Positions 48,012-56,202 of a stretch of DNA of 64,000 nucleotides are shown piece after piece (within the stretch, counting starts at the first letter, position 1; every line of letters begins with the position of its first letter). This stretch comes from a virus. The notes under the pieces were generated by a model. That model was not told the DNA's origin, did not search any database, and saw nothing but the letters and a program-made list of their open reading frames with translations. Location: positions 45,418-109,417 of IMG/VR virus record IMGVR_UViG_3300036818_000127. One strand, written 5' to 3'. Both the position numbers and the translations under genes were made by a program.

Positions 48012-48227
48012 ATGGGAAAAGAGATATTCCCTACTATGAATGAAATCCCCCAAAGCATGCAGGACACGCTGGAAATAGCATGCAAGGCTATCGAGTGGGA
48101 CGAGAAGGAAGTGACATCGGAGGCTGTAGCGCAGCATATACGTCAGCACTTGTGGCACCGTGAGCAACCACTTCCTTCCCTTATTAAGGTTTTTGTAGAC
48201 AATTGGCATAGCCCAGCAACTATATAG
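48012..48227 (+). CDS. Helical protein, 71 aa
   Basis: GAGAGGTAGCAGA precedes the ATG. The product is acidic and helical (IPQSMQDTLEIACKAIEWDE). No motif is recognised. Confidence 0.5.
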   Translation: MGKEIFPTMNEIPQSMQDTLEIACKAIEWDEKEVTSEAVAQHIRQHLWHREQPLPSLIKVFVDNWHSPATI

Positions 48228-48246
48228 AACAATAGGAGAATTGAAC

Positions 48247-48954
48247 ATGAGCGCAAAGTTTCGGAATGTCGGCCCTGAGTCGGCAATGCCTGGAGGAGGC
48301 TCTGAGAATGGTCATTTTGACCCACGAGCCACCCACAAATTTACTGTAGATGAAGAGGAGGGCACCCTGGACAACATGGCCTATGAGGGTGCTGCTGCCC
48401 AAAATCCGATGGTGAAACTGGTCATCGGATTTGCTCAGGTCATATGGGGATGTATCTCGAACTGTATTCAGGTTGCCACATCCAGTATGGCATGGCTGTC
48501 TATGATCACGGCACAGCCTGCATTTAATAACATCCCTGACTTTCTCATGTCTCCGTTTGCATGGAAAGTCACAATTGCACTTGTGATGGGCATTGCACCT
48601 CAAGTGTTGTTGCATATGCACAGCCAGCCTATCACGGATACCTGGATGCGACTGAAAAACATGCAGAATTTTCGGGTTAAGGCATTCAGTAGCAAGATAG
48701 AAGTCAAGAAGGTGCTTAATGCGCGAGCATTCCTGGGCTATGTTGGTCTCGGAGCGGATGTAGTGAGTGATGCCACATTCGTCAATCTCTTCACGGAAAA
48801 CATTCTTGCGATCATCTTCTGGATGTTTGTCCTTACTGGATGCAGCACCATCTGTATGTACGACGGTGCGAATAAGGTATGGGGCGCATTCGAGGATTAC
48901 AGGGATTATAAGCATTATCATAATATGCATGATCCTAAGAAGGAGAAGCAATAA
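48247..48954 (+). CDS. Multi-pass membrane protein, 235 aa
   Basis: The start at 48247 follows AGGAGAATTGAAC. After ~55 polar residues there are at least three hydrophobic segments: VKLVIGFAQVIWGCISNCIQ, VTIALVMGIAPQVLLHM and ILAIIFWMFVLTGCSTICM. The C terminus is charged (YRDYKHYHNMHDPKKEKQ). It ends one base before the HerA-type ATPase gene, so the two may form a membrane complex for DNA or protein export. Confidence 0.65.
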   Translation: MSAKFRNVGPESAMPGGGSENGHFDPRATHKFTVDEEEGTLDNMAYEGAAAQNPMVKLVIGFAQVIWGCISNCIQVATSSMAWLSMITAQPAFNNIPDFLMSPFAWKVTIALVMGIAPQVLLHMHSQPITDTWMRLKNMQNFRVKAFSSKIEVKKVLNARAFLGYVGLGADVVSDATFVNLFTENILAIIFWMFVLTGCSTICMYDGANKVWGAFEDYRDYKHYHNMHDPKKEKQ

Positions 48955-48955
48955 G

Positions 48956-50704
48956 ATGCATCAAGGAGGCTCAACTAAATCATACATCTCTTTCGGTTTG
49001 TTTGTTTTACTTGTTGGTATTCTGTCCTCTGTTTTTGCAAGAAAGGGGACAAATGCCGTTGCTTGGCTCGTGATTGTGATACTTGCAGTTGTGTTTATTA
49101 CACCAATTGTTTTCAAACACACGAGAAAACACTGGAATAGAGCGATCACGAGTAGGCCTTCTAAGCTTGATTTTGCTTTGGCCCCAAGCGGCCATAGGCG
49201 TGCTCGCTACCTAGAGACCAATGAAGAGTACGCTGCACAAACAGTTGTTATCCCGACTCCAAACAGGCCCTTAATCCCTGATACGGTTGAAGTCCCTGAT
49301 CAGAGAACACTTGCTGCTGCTTACCAGTCTACGGTATCGGCTCCATACTCTCGTAGCAAGCAACTCTATGAAATGACCCAAGGTGGTAGTCCTAGTCCGT
49401 CGAGGGCAATGGTCCCTGTAAAATCCCAATCTGTCGAATCTATTCAACAGAGGGATAACCCTAAGCTGCATCTTGCGCCGAACTGTACACCTTATATTGA
49501 CGATATTCTTGGACATGCCATTCTCGGCGTCGGAATGAGAGGAAGTGGAAAAAGCTCACTAGCCGCACTAATCATCGAGGAAGTATGCCAGCATCACATT
49601 CCTGCGCTCGTGTGTGATCCAGAAGAAGAGTACGTCACATTACCATCAGTCCTTCGAGAACGGTGTGTGATCGCTGGCCCCCCGACCTGGGGTGAAAAGT
49701 GGCGATATCAAGATCTATATTGGGAAGTTACCGAAGAAAATGCGGCAGAGGTTGGGTACCTGATCTTAGATGAAGGATGGCAAGTTGTTCTGCAAGTCGG
49801 TGCATATGAAACACTTGAGCTTGCAGCAACAATCATGGTCAGTGTGATTAAAGGGATGTTTGCATGGGCAGATGATCATGATCCATGCAAACGGGTGCCT
49901 TGCCTTATCTTCCTGGATGAGGCGCAGTACTTCCTTCCACAGAATGAAACAGTCTCTTCTATTGCAAAAGAAGAAGCAAATAGCTTGCTCAAGATTTTTA
50001 TGGATGTGAATGCGCGTGGGCGCAAACGTGGGCTGACTCCAGCCATCTTCACACAGCGAATAGCGCAAGTCAGGAAAGAAGTCATTGCTGGCTCGGAGAT
50101 TTACTTTCTCGGCAGGCAGACTATGGACAATGATGTCAACCGATATATAGACATTGTAGGAAAAGGAAAACTTGATCCTTCAGTAGTGCAGACATTGCCA
50201 CAAGGAGACTTTGCGGTGTTTGAAGGTGGCGAAGTGTTCATTACCCATATGAACAAACGAAAATCAGAGCACCGGAGCAATACCCCCAAGCATGCACAAG
50301 CTATTGAGAGGTATGCAAACAAGCCAGTTGCCACGAAAAAGTTTCGCTCGGTCCAGACGACATTGCTTGATGAGTATGAAGGCACTGATCCCAGGGATGA
50401 AGACATTAACGAGAATGAAGGCTATCCCTTCTCTCCAAGTAGAGACACTGGTACAGGTGAAAACAAAATCAGCGGACAACCGAAGACACCCGATCTTATT
50501 GTGCTAGGCAAGGACCCCATATCAGGTAACCCTGTGCACACGACCAGACAAGGATTTAATGTTGCTGTCAAGCTACGCAAGGCAGGGACCTTCAAAGGCT
50601 ACCGAGATCTCATGGAACCATTTGATCTCTCTGAGCACCATGCGAAGGCGCTAAACAAATTAGTCCTAGTAGAACTTGGGCTGCGAGACAGCGAGAGTGA
50701 TTGA
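48956..50704 (+). CDS. HerA/TraD-like membrane-anchored ATPase, 582 aa
   Basis: Two membrane segments lie at the N terminus (ISFGLFVLLVGILSSVFA, AVAWLVIVILAVVFITPIVF). The motor domain has Walker A GVGMRGSGKSS near residues 188-198, VCDPEEEY shortly after, Walker B CLIFLDEAQYF near 315-325 and the sensor ARGRKRGLTPAIFTQR. This is the HerA/FtsK/VirD4 family that pumps DNA. The start at 48956 is used because the longer frame overlaps the previous gene. The C terminus has a winged-helix-like region. It is probably the coupling or DNA-transfer ATPase of the element. Confidence 0.78.
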   Translation: MHQGGSTKSYISFGLFVLLVGILSSVFARKGTNAVAWLVIVILAVVFITPIVFKHTRKHWNRAITSRPSKLDFALAPSGHRRARYLETNEEYAAQTVVIPTPNRPLIPDTVEVPDQRTLAAAYQSTVSAPYSRSKQLYEMTQGGSPSPSRAMVPVKSQSVESIQQRDNPKLHLAPNCTPYIDDILGHAILGVGMRGSGKSSLAALIIEEVCQHHIPALVCDPEEEYVTLPSVLRERCVIAGPPTWGEKWRYQDLYWEVTEENAAEVGYLILDEGWQVVLQVGAYETLELAATIMVSVIKGMFAWADDHDPCKRVPCLIFLDEAQYFLPQNETVSSIAKEEANSLLKIFMDVNARGRKRGLTPAIFTQRIAQVRKEVIAGSEIYFLGRQTMDNDVNRYIDIVGKGKLDPSVVQTLPQGDFAVFEGGEVFITHMNKRKSEHRSNTPKHAQAIERYANKPVATKKFRSVQTTLLDEYEGTDPRDEDINENEGYPFSPSRDTGTGENKISGQPKTPDLIVLGKDPISGNPVHTTRQGFNVAVKLRKAGTFKGYRDLMEPFDLSEHHAKALNKLVLVELGLRDSESD

Positions 50705-50805
50705 GGAAGAGAGTGAGGGACAGACCCCTAAGCTCAGGGACAGGGGGTGGGTATCGGCTCTCGCAGTCTCTCACTAGAAGACACCGATTAGAAAAGGAAA
50801 AGACA

Positions 50806-51114
50806 ATGCCAACAAGACGACCAAGTCAGCCACGACATGAGGAACAGAAGACACTCACACTCTGGGGACATAGAGGATGGCACAATCCAGATACTAGGGA
50901 CTATAACACAGGTTCAATTAATCGCGGCCACATCCATCTTAATAAGGCCATACAAGACATTGCTAATCAAGTGACTGTCCATAGTGTAAGTCATTCAAGT
51001 ATTGTTATCCCTTTAGAGGGTAGCAATGTCCAGCTACTCTATATGTCGGCTACCATTTTGTATTCTGGCGATTGGGATACGAGTGATGGTACGGTTTTTG
51101 AAGTCCAAATGTAG
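50806..51114 (+). CDS. Unknown protein, 102 aa
   Basis: The start at 50806 (MPTRRPSQPRHEEQKTLTLW) follows AAAAGGAAAAGACA. The N terminus is polar, the C-terminal half beta-rich (SIVIPLEGSNVQLLYMSATI). The 100 bases in front of it hold no gene. Confidence 0.5.
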   Translation: MPTRRPSQPRHEEQKTLTLWGHRGWHNPDTRDYNTGSINRGHIHLNKAIQDIANQVTVHSVSHSSIVIPLEGSNVQLLYMSATILYSGDWDTSDGTVFEVQM

Positions 51115-51115
51115 A

Positions 51116-51159
51116 TCAGACTTTGGGAGACTTTCAAACCAATGTCTCCCAAAGTCTGA
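51116..51159 (+). terminator. 15-bp perfect hairpin after 50806-51114
   Basis: TCAGACTTTGGGAGA at 51116-51130 pairs without mismatch with its complement at 51145-51159. It lacks a T-run; ACAAAACTTCC direct repeats lie shortly downstream. Confidence 0.6.
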
Positions 51160-51277
51160 CGATGTCGAGCCACTATCTCTCAACGAAAAGTGATGTCTTT
51201 CCCCGCAGACATTCACACAAAACTTCCACAAAACTTCCACAAAATCCCGACAAAAAGTCAGGGAGAAAGGCACAAAC

Positions 51278-52426
51278 ATGTTCGGTTTTTCTCGAAAAAA
51301 AGAGGGCAAAAAAGTCGATGAAAAGCAGCATCAAAACATGAATAGTTTCATCGCAAAAGCCCACCGTTTACAGCGAAAAAGTATCGGTTTAATCGTTGCT
51401 TCAGGCGGCGTTTTAGCCTTCATACTTTCCTTCCTTTTGATCGTTGCTGGTATTGTTATGACGGCGCTGATTCATCCGCCGACAGACAACATTATCGGGC
51501 TGATCCTCTACATCATTGTCCTGATATTTGCCTCTTTGATGATCGGCATTTTGATCGAGCGACTTACAGCTACAAACAGCACAAAACTTCGATTAATGGG
51601 AGAAGCTGTTGAGGAAGCTGAAGCAAGATTTTCCCAGATCAAAGGACCCCCCGCAGCGGCGGCAACGGCAGAATATGAGAAGCAAAAAATAGCTGCCCAA
51701 AAAGGCAAGCGGGTGATTATCTTTTTGATCACTCTGGGCACTAGTTTATCGATGCTTTGTGAGTCATTTTGCATCCACTTCTTATTCACTTCTTGGGACC
51801 TGTATGTAGGATGGATTGCAAGTTTTTTCCTCTCGGGATTAGTATCCTACACGCTGATTTCCTCAGAGCTTCACAAGAAGCATGAGGCTGCGATAATCCT
51901 TGACTCTCTTGATACAGACAATTTCTTGGGAGTGGCAGCTCATGCCACAATCAAGGATAGGGTCCATGAGAGGATGCTTACACAGTCTACCGTCAAAGTG
52001 GATGAAATCGCCAACTCAGCAGTCATGCTCCAGGCAATCGATCAGGCGGTAATTCAGCATGTCGATGAGGTCATGCACGGTGGAGGCGAGATTGTCGAAC
52101 GGATCACAGATGAGCGCGAGCAGAGACGCCTTGCAGAAGTGCAAGAGCGTGAGCGGACACGCCAGCAGCTTACCATCATCCATGGTGGGCGTGGAGATGA
52201 GGACACATCAACCTCTACTGTTGTTGCTTCCTTTGATAACCCGAAACCAGTGAAGAGTAAGAACCACCAGGAGATTGAAGAGTTGTATCGCAAGTTCGGT
52301 GAGGTCCACTTCTCTTCACGGACAAAGAACAGGTTATCCAGCCGAATGAACGTGACCGTTCGGCACATTGACCGGATACTCAATCAGATCAAGGAAGAGA
52401 TGAAATCATCTCAGAGGGAAGCATGA
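51278..52426 (+). CDS. Four-helix membrane protein with coiled-coil C terminus, 382 aa
   Basis: Hydrophobic segments lie near residues 38-63 (IVASGGVLAFILSFLLIVAG), 72-92 (IIGLILYIIVLIFASLMIGI), 147-170 and 180-195. Between the pairs is a helical cytosolic stretch (AEARFSQIKGPPAAAATAEY). The long C terminus contains charged coiled coils (EREQRRLAEVQERERTRQ in part) and a winged-helix-like end (NVTVRHIDRILNQIKEEMKS). It could be a transfer-complex scaffold; no family is recognised. Confidence 0.6.
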   Translation: MFGFSRKKEGKKVDEKQHQNMNSFIAKAHRLQRKSIGLIVASGGVLAFILSFLLIVAGIVMTALIHPPTDNIIGLILYIIVLIFASLMIGILIERLTATNSTKLRLMGEAVEEAEARFSQIKGPPAAAATAEYEKQKIAAQKGKRVIIFLITLGTSLSMLCESFCIHFLFTSWDLYVGWIASFFLSGLVSYTLISSELHKKHEAAIILDSLDTDNFLGVAAHATIKDRVHERMLTQSTVKVDEIANSAVMLQAIDQAVIQHVDEVMHGGGEIVERITDEREQRRLAEVQERERTRQQLTIIHGGRGDEDTSTSTVVASFDNPKPVKSKNHQEIEELYRKFGEVHFSSRTKNRLSSRMNVTVRHIDRILNQIKEEMKSSQREA

Positions 52427-52599
52427 ACAACACAGTACTGGTGTACCTCTTTTTGCTTGCCATTGGAGCATGGGTAACTAGCCTGCGGCTTCTCATAAGG
52501 AGTATCCGGCGAGGGGATTTTAGCAGGAACATGCTCATCCTCATCCTGTTCATGCAGATCTCATCCTATGGTCTATCTGCACTACTTTTCTTTCGCTAG
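52423..52599 (+). CDS. Two-pass membrane protein, 58 aa
   Basis: The ATG overlaps the stop of the previous gene (ATGA). Two hydrophobic segments (VLVYLFLLAIGAWVTSLRLL and MLILILFMQISSYGLSALLF) flank a basic loop (RSIRRGDFSR). It belongs to the membrane module. Confidence 0.6.
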   Translation: MNNTVLVYLFLLAIGAWVTSLRLLIRSIRRGDFSRNMLILILFMQISSYGLSALLFFR

Positions 52600-52728
52600 A
52601 AACGGGCAATTCCAGCATATGCTTCACAATGCTCTACAATCCCATTCTGGTAGAGCATACGGCTAGTAGTACTATCTATCCCCGCAAGCCTGTAAGGGAC
52701 CCTGACGGGGTACATAAACAAAAAGTTG

Positions 52729-52764
52729 TAGAGTTTTCTACAAATAGTAGAAGGAAATTCAATC
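52729..52764 (+). promoter_or_regulatory. Leader element related to the 206-bp duplication
   Basis: AAAAAGTTGTAGA followed by AGTAGAAGGAAATTCAATC repeats the end of the duplications at 20 and 34.6 kb, with a stem TTGTAGA/TCTACAA. It supplies the ribosome site of the next gene, as it does for 34851-35336. Confidence 0.5.
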
Positions 52765-52863
52765 ATGATTGATTTGTCTCTCTCTCTCCTGTCTTTGGTG
52801 ATAGCTATCATTGTCCCTCTAGCCCTCTTTGCAGCTGGAAGCTTCATAGGAGGTAGGTTGTGA
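52765..52863 (+). CDS. Very short membrane protein, 32 aa
   Basis: GAAGGAAATTCAATC precedes the ATG. MIDLSLSLLSLVIAIIVPLA then LFAAGSFIGGRL is a single membrane span. The end carries the ribosome site (ATAGGAGGTAGGTT) of the lipoprotein gene that overlaps it. Confidence 0.6.
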   Translation: MIDLSLSLLSLVIAIIVPLALFAAGSFIGGRL

Positions 52864-53528
52864 AGAGGGCTGTTGCTGTCCTAGGATTGTTTCTTATCGT
52901 GCTCATACTTAGTGGATGTGGTGACATGACCACCGGACTTAATTACCTCGCAACAGGTGACACATCGATGCCTTCATCTGGTCTAAGTAGTTTTTCCCTC
53001 TCCTTTCCCAGCTTTGGATCGGGACCTAGTAACACACAATCATCCTCACAACCCCCACCGTCCACGGGTGATTCAGTAGTCGGAGGTCCCTCACTCAGTG
53101 CCGACTTCATCAACCAAGTACTCTCTACTGCGGGGTCGCCAGCAGTAGGCACAGGTGATACCTTCTATTCAATGTCGTCCAAGTACAACATCGATGATGC
53201 CTGGGCGCTGGCCTTCTTCAAGCATGAGAGTACTTATGGGCACTATGGAGTAGCTAATTCCAGTCTTTCTATAGGGAACATCCGATGTGTGTATAAGGGG
53301 TATGAGGACCTTGGCCCATGGTGCCAGGACAACTTCACGCACTGGCCGTCCTGGCAAGCTGGGATAGAGGCATGGTATCGTTTAATCCGTAATGTGTATG
53401 TCAACTCGTGGGGATACTCCACTATCGAAAGCATCATTCCACACTATGCACCTAATGCCGACCACAATAACGAGGCAGTCTATATCTCGTCTGTTGAGGG
53501 CTCGGTAGCAGGATGGAGACAATCATGA
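52860..53528 (+). CDS. Lipoprotein peptidoglycan hydrolase (glucosaminidase-like), 222 aa
   Basis: A lipoprotein signal (AVAVLGLFLIVLILSGCG) has the lipobox LSGC with Cys near residue 20. A Ser/Pro-rich linker follows (PSNTQSSSQPPPSTGDS). From residue ~95, YNIDDAWALAFFKHESTYG then NSSLSIGNIRC and SWQAGIEAWYRLI fit the GH73/lysozyme-like fold with catalytic Glu in KHES. Such enzymes open the wall for secretion or conjugation machinery, which fits its place behind the HerA-type ATPase and membrane proteins. Confidence 0.75.
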   Translation: MKRAVAVLGLFLIVLILSGCGDMTTGLNYLATGDTSMPSSGLSSFSLSFPSFGSGPSNTQSSSQPPPSTGDSVVGGPSLSADFINQVLSTAGSPAVGTGDTFYSMSSKYNIDDAWALAFFKHESTYGHYGVANSSLSIGNIRCVYKGYEDLGPWCQDNFTHWPSWQAGIEAWYRLIRNVYVNSWGYSTIESIIPHYAPNADHNNEAVYISSVEGSVAGWRQS

Positions 53529-53746
53529 CACCACATCCAACGTGTCAACGTACATTTTCCGTTATAGAGTATCTTCACAGTAAAGGTAAGGATAGCTCAA
53601 CAGAGGCTTTATTGAAGATATTGCCATATCGTGAAAAAGACATACTAGCATATATCCTGAAACTGGTACATGATGGATGTATTGAGATGGATGACAATCG
53701 TATGTGGTACCCAAGTAAACAAGTTGGAGAAACGGATGAATCATGA
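53525..53746 (+). CDS. Winged-helix-like small protein, 73 aa
   Basis: The ATG at 53525 overlaps the lipoprotein stop; GGATGGAG lies upstream. The sequence (STEALLKILPYREKDILAYI then LKLVHDGCIEMDDNRMWYPS) has helix-turn-helix-wing order and may bind DNA. Confidence 0.5.
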   Translation: MTPHPTCQRTFSVIEYLHSKGKDSSTEALLKILPYREKDILAYILKLVHDGCIEMDDNRMWYPSKQVGETDES

Positions 53747-54122
53747 AGACTATCTTACCTTCTTAGAGAGAAGAAGGAAATTGAGCAATTCACATCTTTA
53801 TCCAGATGAGCTGCTTACTGTGCCGCTAGAAGCATTCCTAGAAGATGTCACGTATGAAGTTATTGAGCCGACGGTCCTCAAGATAACCTTTACTGAGGAT
53901 GAAGAGGACCACAAGCTCTGGTGTATGTACTATATGCTTTCAGTTCTTTTTAGAGCATATGGAACAGGGCCAGCCAAGTGTGGATGTTATGGCACGCTTG
54001 GCCCTGACTATCAGAGCTATGGATTCCGCAGTCAAGATGATCTAGAGAGAGCGCGGTCGATCTTTCATTTTCCAGAGGGCTTCATTGCAGGTCCACCGAT
54101 CTATATCGGTCCACAGCCATAA
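53736..54122 (+). CDS. Unknown protein, 128 aa
   Basis: The start at 53736 follows TTGGAGAAACGG inside the previous gene. The protein contains TYEVIEPTVLKITFTEDEED then HKLWCMYYMLSVLFRAYGTG, and a Cys/Gly-rich CGCYGTLGP. No family is recognised. Confidence 0.55.
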   Translation: MNHEDYLTFLERRRKLSNSHLYPDELLTVPLEAFLEDVTYEVIEPTVLKITFTEDEEDHKLWCMYYMLSVLFRAYGTGPAKCGCYGTLGPDYQSYGFRSQDDLERARSIFHFPEGFIAGPPIYIGPQP

Positions 54123-54139
54123 GAGGGGAGGGGAATACT

Positions 54140-54337
54140 TTGATTAGATTATTAGTAGGAATGCTGGCCGGACTTGGGTTCGCACTCCAGTACAACAGAC
54201 AGTATGCCTTCGTTGCGCTCGGAATTATCGGCTTTATCCTGCTTGTCTTTCTCGTTGAGAGATGGATAAGCGGCGGGAGCCGGACACCAGATTATGACCA
54301 GCCTACAAAGAGGCTCACACTTAGAAGGAGAAACTGA
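54140..54337 (+). CDS. Membrane protein, 65 aa, TTG start
   Basis: GAGGGGAGGGGAATACT precedes TTG at 54140. Two hydrophobic segments (IRLLVGMLAGLGFALQY and YAFVALGIIGFILLVFLV) are followed by a basic tail (PTKRLTLRRRN). Confidence 0.55.
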   Translation: MIRLLVGMLAGLGFALQYNRQYAFVALGIIGFILLVFLVERWISGGSRTPDYDQPTKRLTLRRRN

Positions 54338-54539
54338 CATAAAACGATATCAGGATATTATTGCAGCATCTTCACGTGACAACCGTGAGGCTAGGAGGAT
54401 TGCAAGTGGATTGTGTGAGAAAGAGTATCCTCCAGGACGAGGATACCTCGGTCACTTCTCGGTCGCAGGTCTGGTCCATGAAGGACCAAGGCGTGGTTCT
54501 GACGGTGAGTTCTACAACCTCATCATAGAACCTGTATAG
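54294..54539 (+). CDS. Small protein, start uncertain
   Basis: The frame is open from ATG at 54294, which has no ribosome site and lies inside the previous gene. AGAAGGAGAAACTGAC sits directly before an in-frame ATA at 54339, where an ATG would be expected. The conserved-looking part (IKRYQDIIAASSRDNREARR and beyond) starts there. The real start may be that ATA or a lost ATG. Confidence 0.4.
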   Translation: MTSLQRGSHLEGETDIKRYQDIIAASSRDNREARRIASGLCEKEYPPGRGYLGHFSVAGLVHEGPRRGSDGEFYNLIIEPV

Positions 54540-54549
54540 TCTAGGACCC

Positions 54550-54578
54550 TTGACAGGTAGCAATGGTTATGCTATGCT
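54550..54578 (+). promoter_or_regulatory. Promoter of array 3, overlapped by a palindrome
   Basis: TTGACA at 54550-54555 and TATGCT at 54573-54578 are 17 bases apart. ACAGGTAGC at 54552-54560 is repeated inverted as GCTACCTGT at 54575-54583, covering both promoter boxes, so a repressor could block it. Transcription would start at the first repeat of array 3. Confidence 0.7.
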
Positions 54579-54584
54579 ACCTGT

Positions 54585-54775
54585 ACAGCCCGTCTGGGAT
54601 TGAAAATCTCTGATCTCTACTACTCCGATAGGAGCCTATACATCCCGCTAGCGGGATTGAAACATTTCATCAATTGGTCAGAAATGACCAAGTTAAAACG
54701 GCGTGCCGTCTTGAAACACCTGCCAGTCTCCTTTTGACTGGCAGTCTTTTTGTACCCGATTAGAAGGATTGAAAC
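54585..54775 (+). CRISPR. CRISPR-like array 3: hairpins with a TTGAAAC tail
   Basis: Four units carry the tail (A/C)TTGAAA(A/C) at 54599, 54656, 54710 and 54768, spacing 57, 54 and 58. The hairpins in front differ in sequence but keep a stem: CCCGTCTGGG, ATCCCGCTAGCGGGAT, ACGGCGTGCCGT; the fourth, ACCCGATTAGAAGG, is weak. Spacers of 33-36 bases also contain small hairpins (CTCCGATAGGAG, TTGGTCAGAAATGACCAA). A promoter starts exactly at unit 1 and a terminator follows unit 3. ATTGAAAC is a common CRISPR repeat end. The fourth unit may simply be a ribosome site. Confidence 0.55.
54720..54751 (+). terminator. Intrinsic terminator inside array 3
   Basis: CTGCCAGTC at 54720-54728 pairs with GACTGGCAG at 54736-54744, followed by TCTTTTT. 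It would limit the array transcript to about 165 bases. Confidence 0.8.
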
Positions 54776-55339
54776 ATGTATTGCACAAAAATTGACATCT
54801 TTCGGTGTCCAAAGTATCCCCTCGTACTCGGTGCGATCTATGAAAAGATCGCTGAGCATCCCCGACTTCCAGATCTTCGCACGATTCAGAAGAGTGCGAA
54901 GGAAGATGTAACATGGCCGGATAGGTCATACAACCGTCTGGAGGTCTACTACCTTGATAATTTAGTAGAGGCCAATCGTCGTGAACTCTTCCAATTGCGA
55001 TTTAGCACAGCCCCTAATTCACGTGAGCTGACTTCACTCTTTCTTTCAATTGAAGAGAGTCAGGTAGTCAGTATTTCTATTCAGTTCCCTGGAAAGACGG
55101 GGCAAATGGCTGCTAGTCACGTGATTGGCGCAATCAAAAGCACCGTGCATGAGCTGAAGATTAGCCCAGATGATCTCTATCTAGAGGTCCAAGCTTTCCC
55201 TGAACAAGGGAGTGCGAGCTATATCAGTGAGCATAGGCTATCGGCTTTTGTCTGGATTAATGGACTTGATCGCTACCTCCATGTCCGCGAAGATCCGCAA
55301 GGTGTCCGCATGGTTCGGACAGGTAAGATCAAGCTCTAA
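54776..55339 (+). CDS. Unknown protein, 187 aa
   Basis: GAAGGATTGAAAC, the last array 3 unit, doubles as the ribosome site. The protein is mixed alpha/beta (NRRELFQLRFSTAPNSRELT, VVSISIQFPGKTGQ) with a beta-rich end (AFVWINGLDRYLHVREDP). No family is recognised. Its tie to array 3 makes it a candidate partner, by position only. Confidence 0.55.
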   Translation: MYCTKIDIFRCPKYPLVLGAIYEKIAEHPRLPDLRTIQKSAKEDVTWPDRSYNRLEVYYLDNLVEANRRELFQLRFSTAPNSRELTSLFLSIEESQVVSISIQFPGKTGQMAASHVIGAIKSTVHELKISPDDLYLEVQAFPEQGSASYISEHRLSAFVWINGLDRYLHVREDPQGVRMVRTGKIKL

Positions 55340-55357
55340 CTTTAAAAGGAGTAGTCA

Positions 55358-55642
55358 ATGCCAGATGAGATAACGGCAACCATTCAATGTGAGAACTGTC
55401 ATCGTCTTGCAATGAATGAAACTGCTATATCAGATGGATCTAAAATCAAGATCCGCTCAGATCAGTGCAGCCATTGCTACATTACTGGCTCTCTTGTTGT
55501 GAAAATATCTGTGTCACAACAAGAGAGCCACTTGGAGCATGAGAATGATTTGTCTCCAGAAGAGATTGCGGAGGAATGTGCAATCATTCACCCTAACCTG
55601 ACACATGAAGAGTATGAGATTTCCAGAAAGGGAACAACATGA
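55358..55642 (+). CDS. Zinc-ribbon protein with a THEEY module, 94 aa
   Basis: CENCHRLAMNETAISDGSKI and the later CSHC form a zinc ribbon. The C-terminal IAEECAIIHPNLTHEEYEIS then RKG recurs at the N terminus of 56704-57087 (LEAECAMLYPGLTHEEYGAS, KKG). That shared module is of unknown function. Confidence 0.55.
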   Translation: MPDEITATIQCENCHRLAMNETAISDGSKIKIRSDQCSHCYITGSLVVKISVSQQESHLEHENDLSPEEIAEECAIIHPNLTHEEYEISRKGTT

Positions 55643-56190
55643 CAATAGGAATTGACATTTCAGTATATGAATTATTTCTCACTGATTTGGATGGAACTTT
55701 AGTGCTGCCAGTCCGTGGAAAGACCTTCCCTGAAACAGTAGGTGATCGCCGGATTATGTCAGACAGGCATTCAGTACTTGATGAGCTGCATGCACAAGGT
55801 AAAAAGGTCTGCATCATCACCAACCAGGGTGGCCGTGCCTGGGATATCTTCAGCAATACTGAGTTTGAAGCATGGATGGATCAGTTCTGTGCCCGCTATA
55901 ACATTGATGGGTATCAGGTCTGCTATCATGATACGGGTAAGGCGTCTCAGTTATATCCTGAGAAAATTGTCCTAGGTCTCGGCGGTCCTGATCTTACTCC
56001 TGACGGATTTGAACGGCGCAAGCCTGGACCTGGAATGTTGATCCAGGCAATGCAACATTTCGGGGTTTCAAAGGAACGAACATTAATGATCGGTGACAGG
56101 CATGAGGATGAGGGCGCTGCTGCTGCTGCGGGCGTACTCTATGTTCCTGCTTGGAAGTTTTTCGGAGACCCCGAGCCAAGTCCTTTCTAG
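55639..56190 (+). CDS. HAD-superfamily phosphatase (polynucleotide 3'-phosphatase-like), 183 aa
   Basis: FLTDLDGTLVLP at about residues 13-24 is motif I, CIITNQGG near 57-64 is motif II, RKPGPGMLIQAM near 120 is the Lys region and LMIGDRHEDEGAAAAAGV near 140 is motif III. The TNQGG and RKPxPGM pair is typical of histidinol-phosphatase and polynucleotide kinase/phosphatase-type HAD enzymes. It may repair 3'-phosphate ends or act on small phosphates. The start overlaps the previous stop. Confidence 0.75.
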   Translation: MTIGIDISVYELFLTDLDGTLVLPVRGKTFPETVGDRRIMSDRHSVLDELHAQGKKVCIITNQGGRAWDIFSNTEFEAWMDQFCARYNIDGYQVCYHDTGKASQLYPEKIVLGLGGPDLTPDGFERRKPGPGMLIQAMQHFGVSKERTLMIGDRHEDEGAAAAAGVLYVPAWKFFGDPEPSPF

Positions 56191-56202
56191 GGAGGAAACT
56201 AA

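Noticed and set aside
48767-50704. Longer version of the HerA-type ATPase starting at 48767
   Set aside because: The first 63 codons overlap a well-supported membrane protein; ATG 48956 follows that gene directly.
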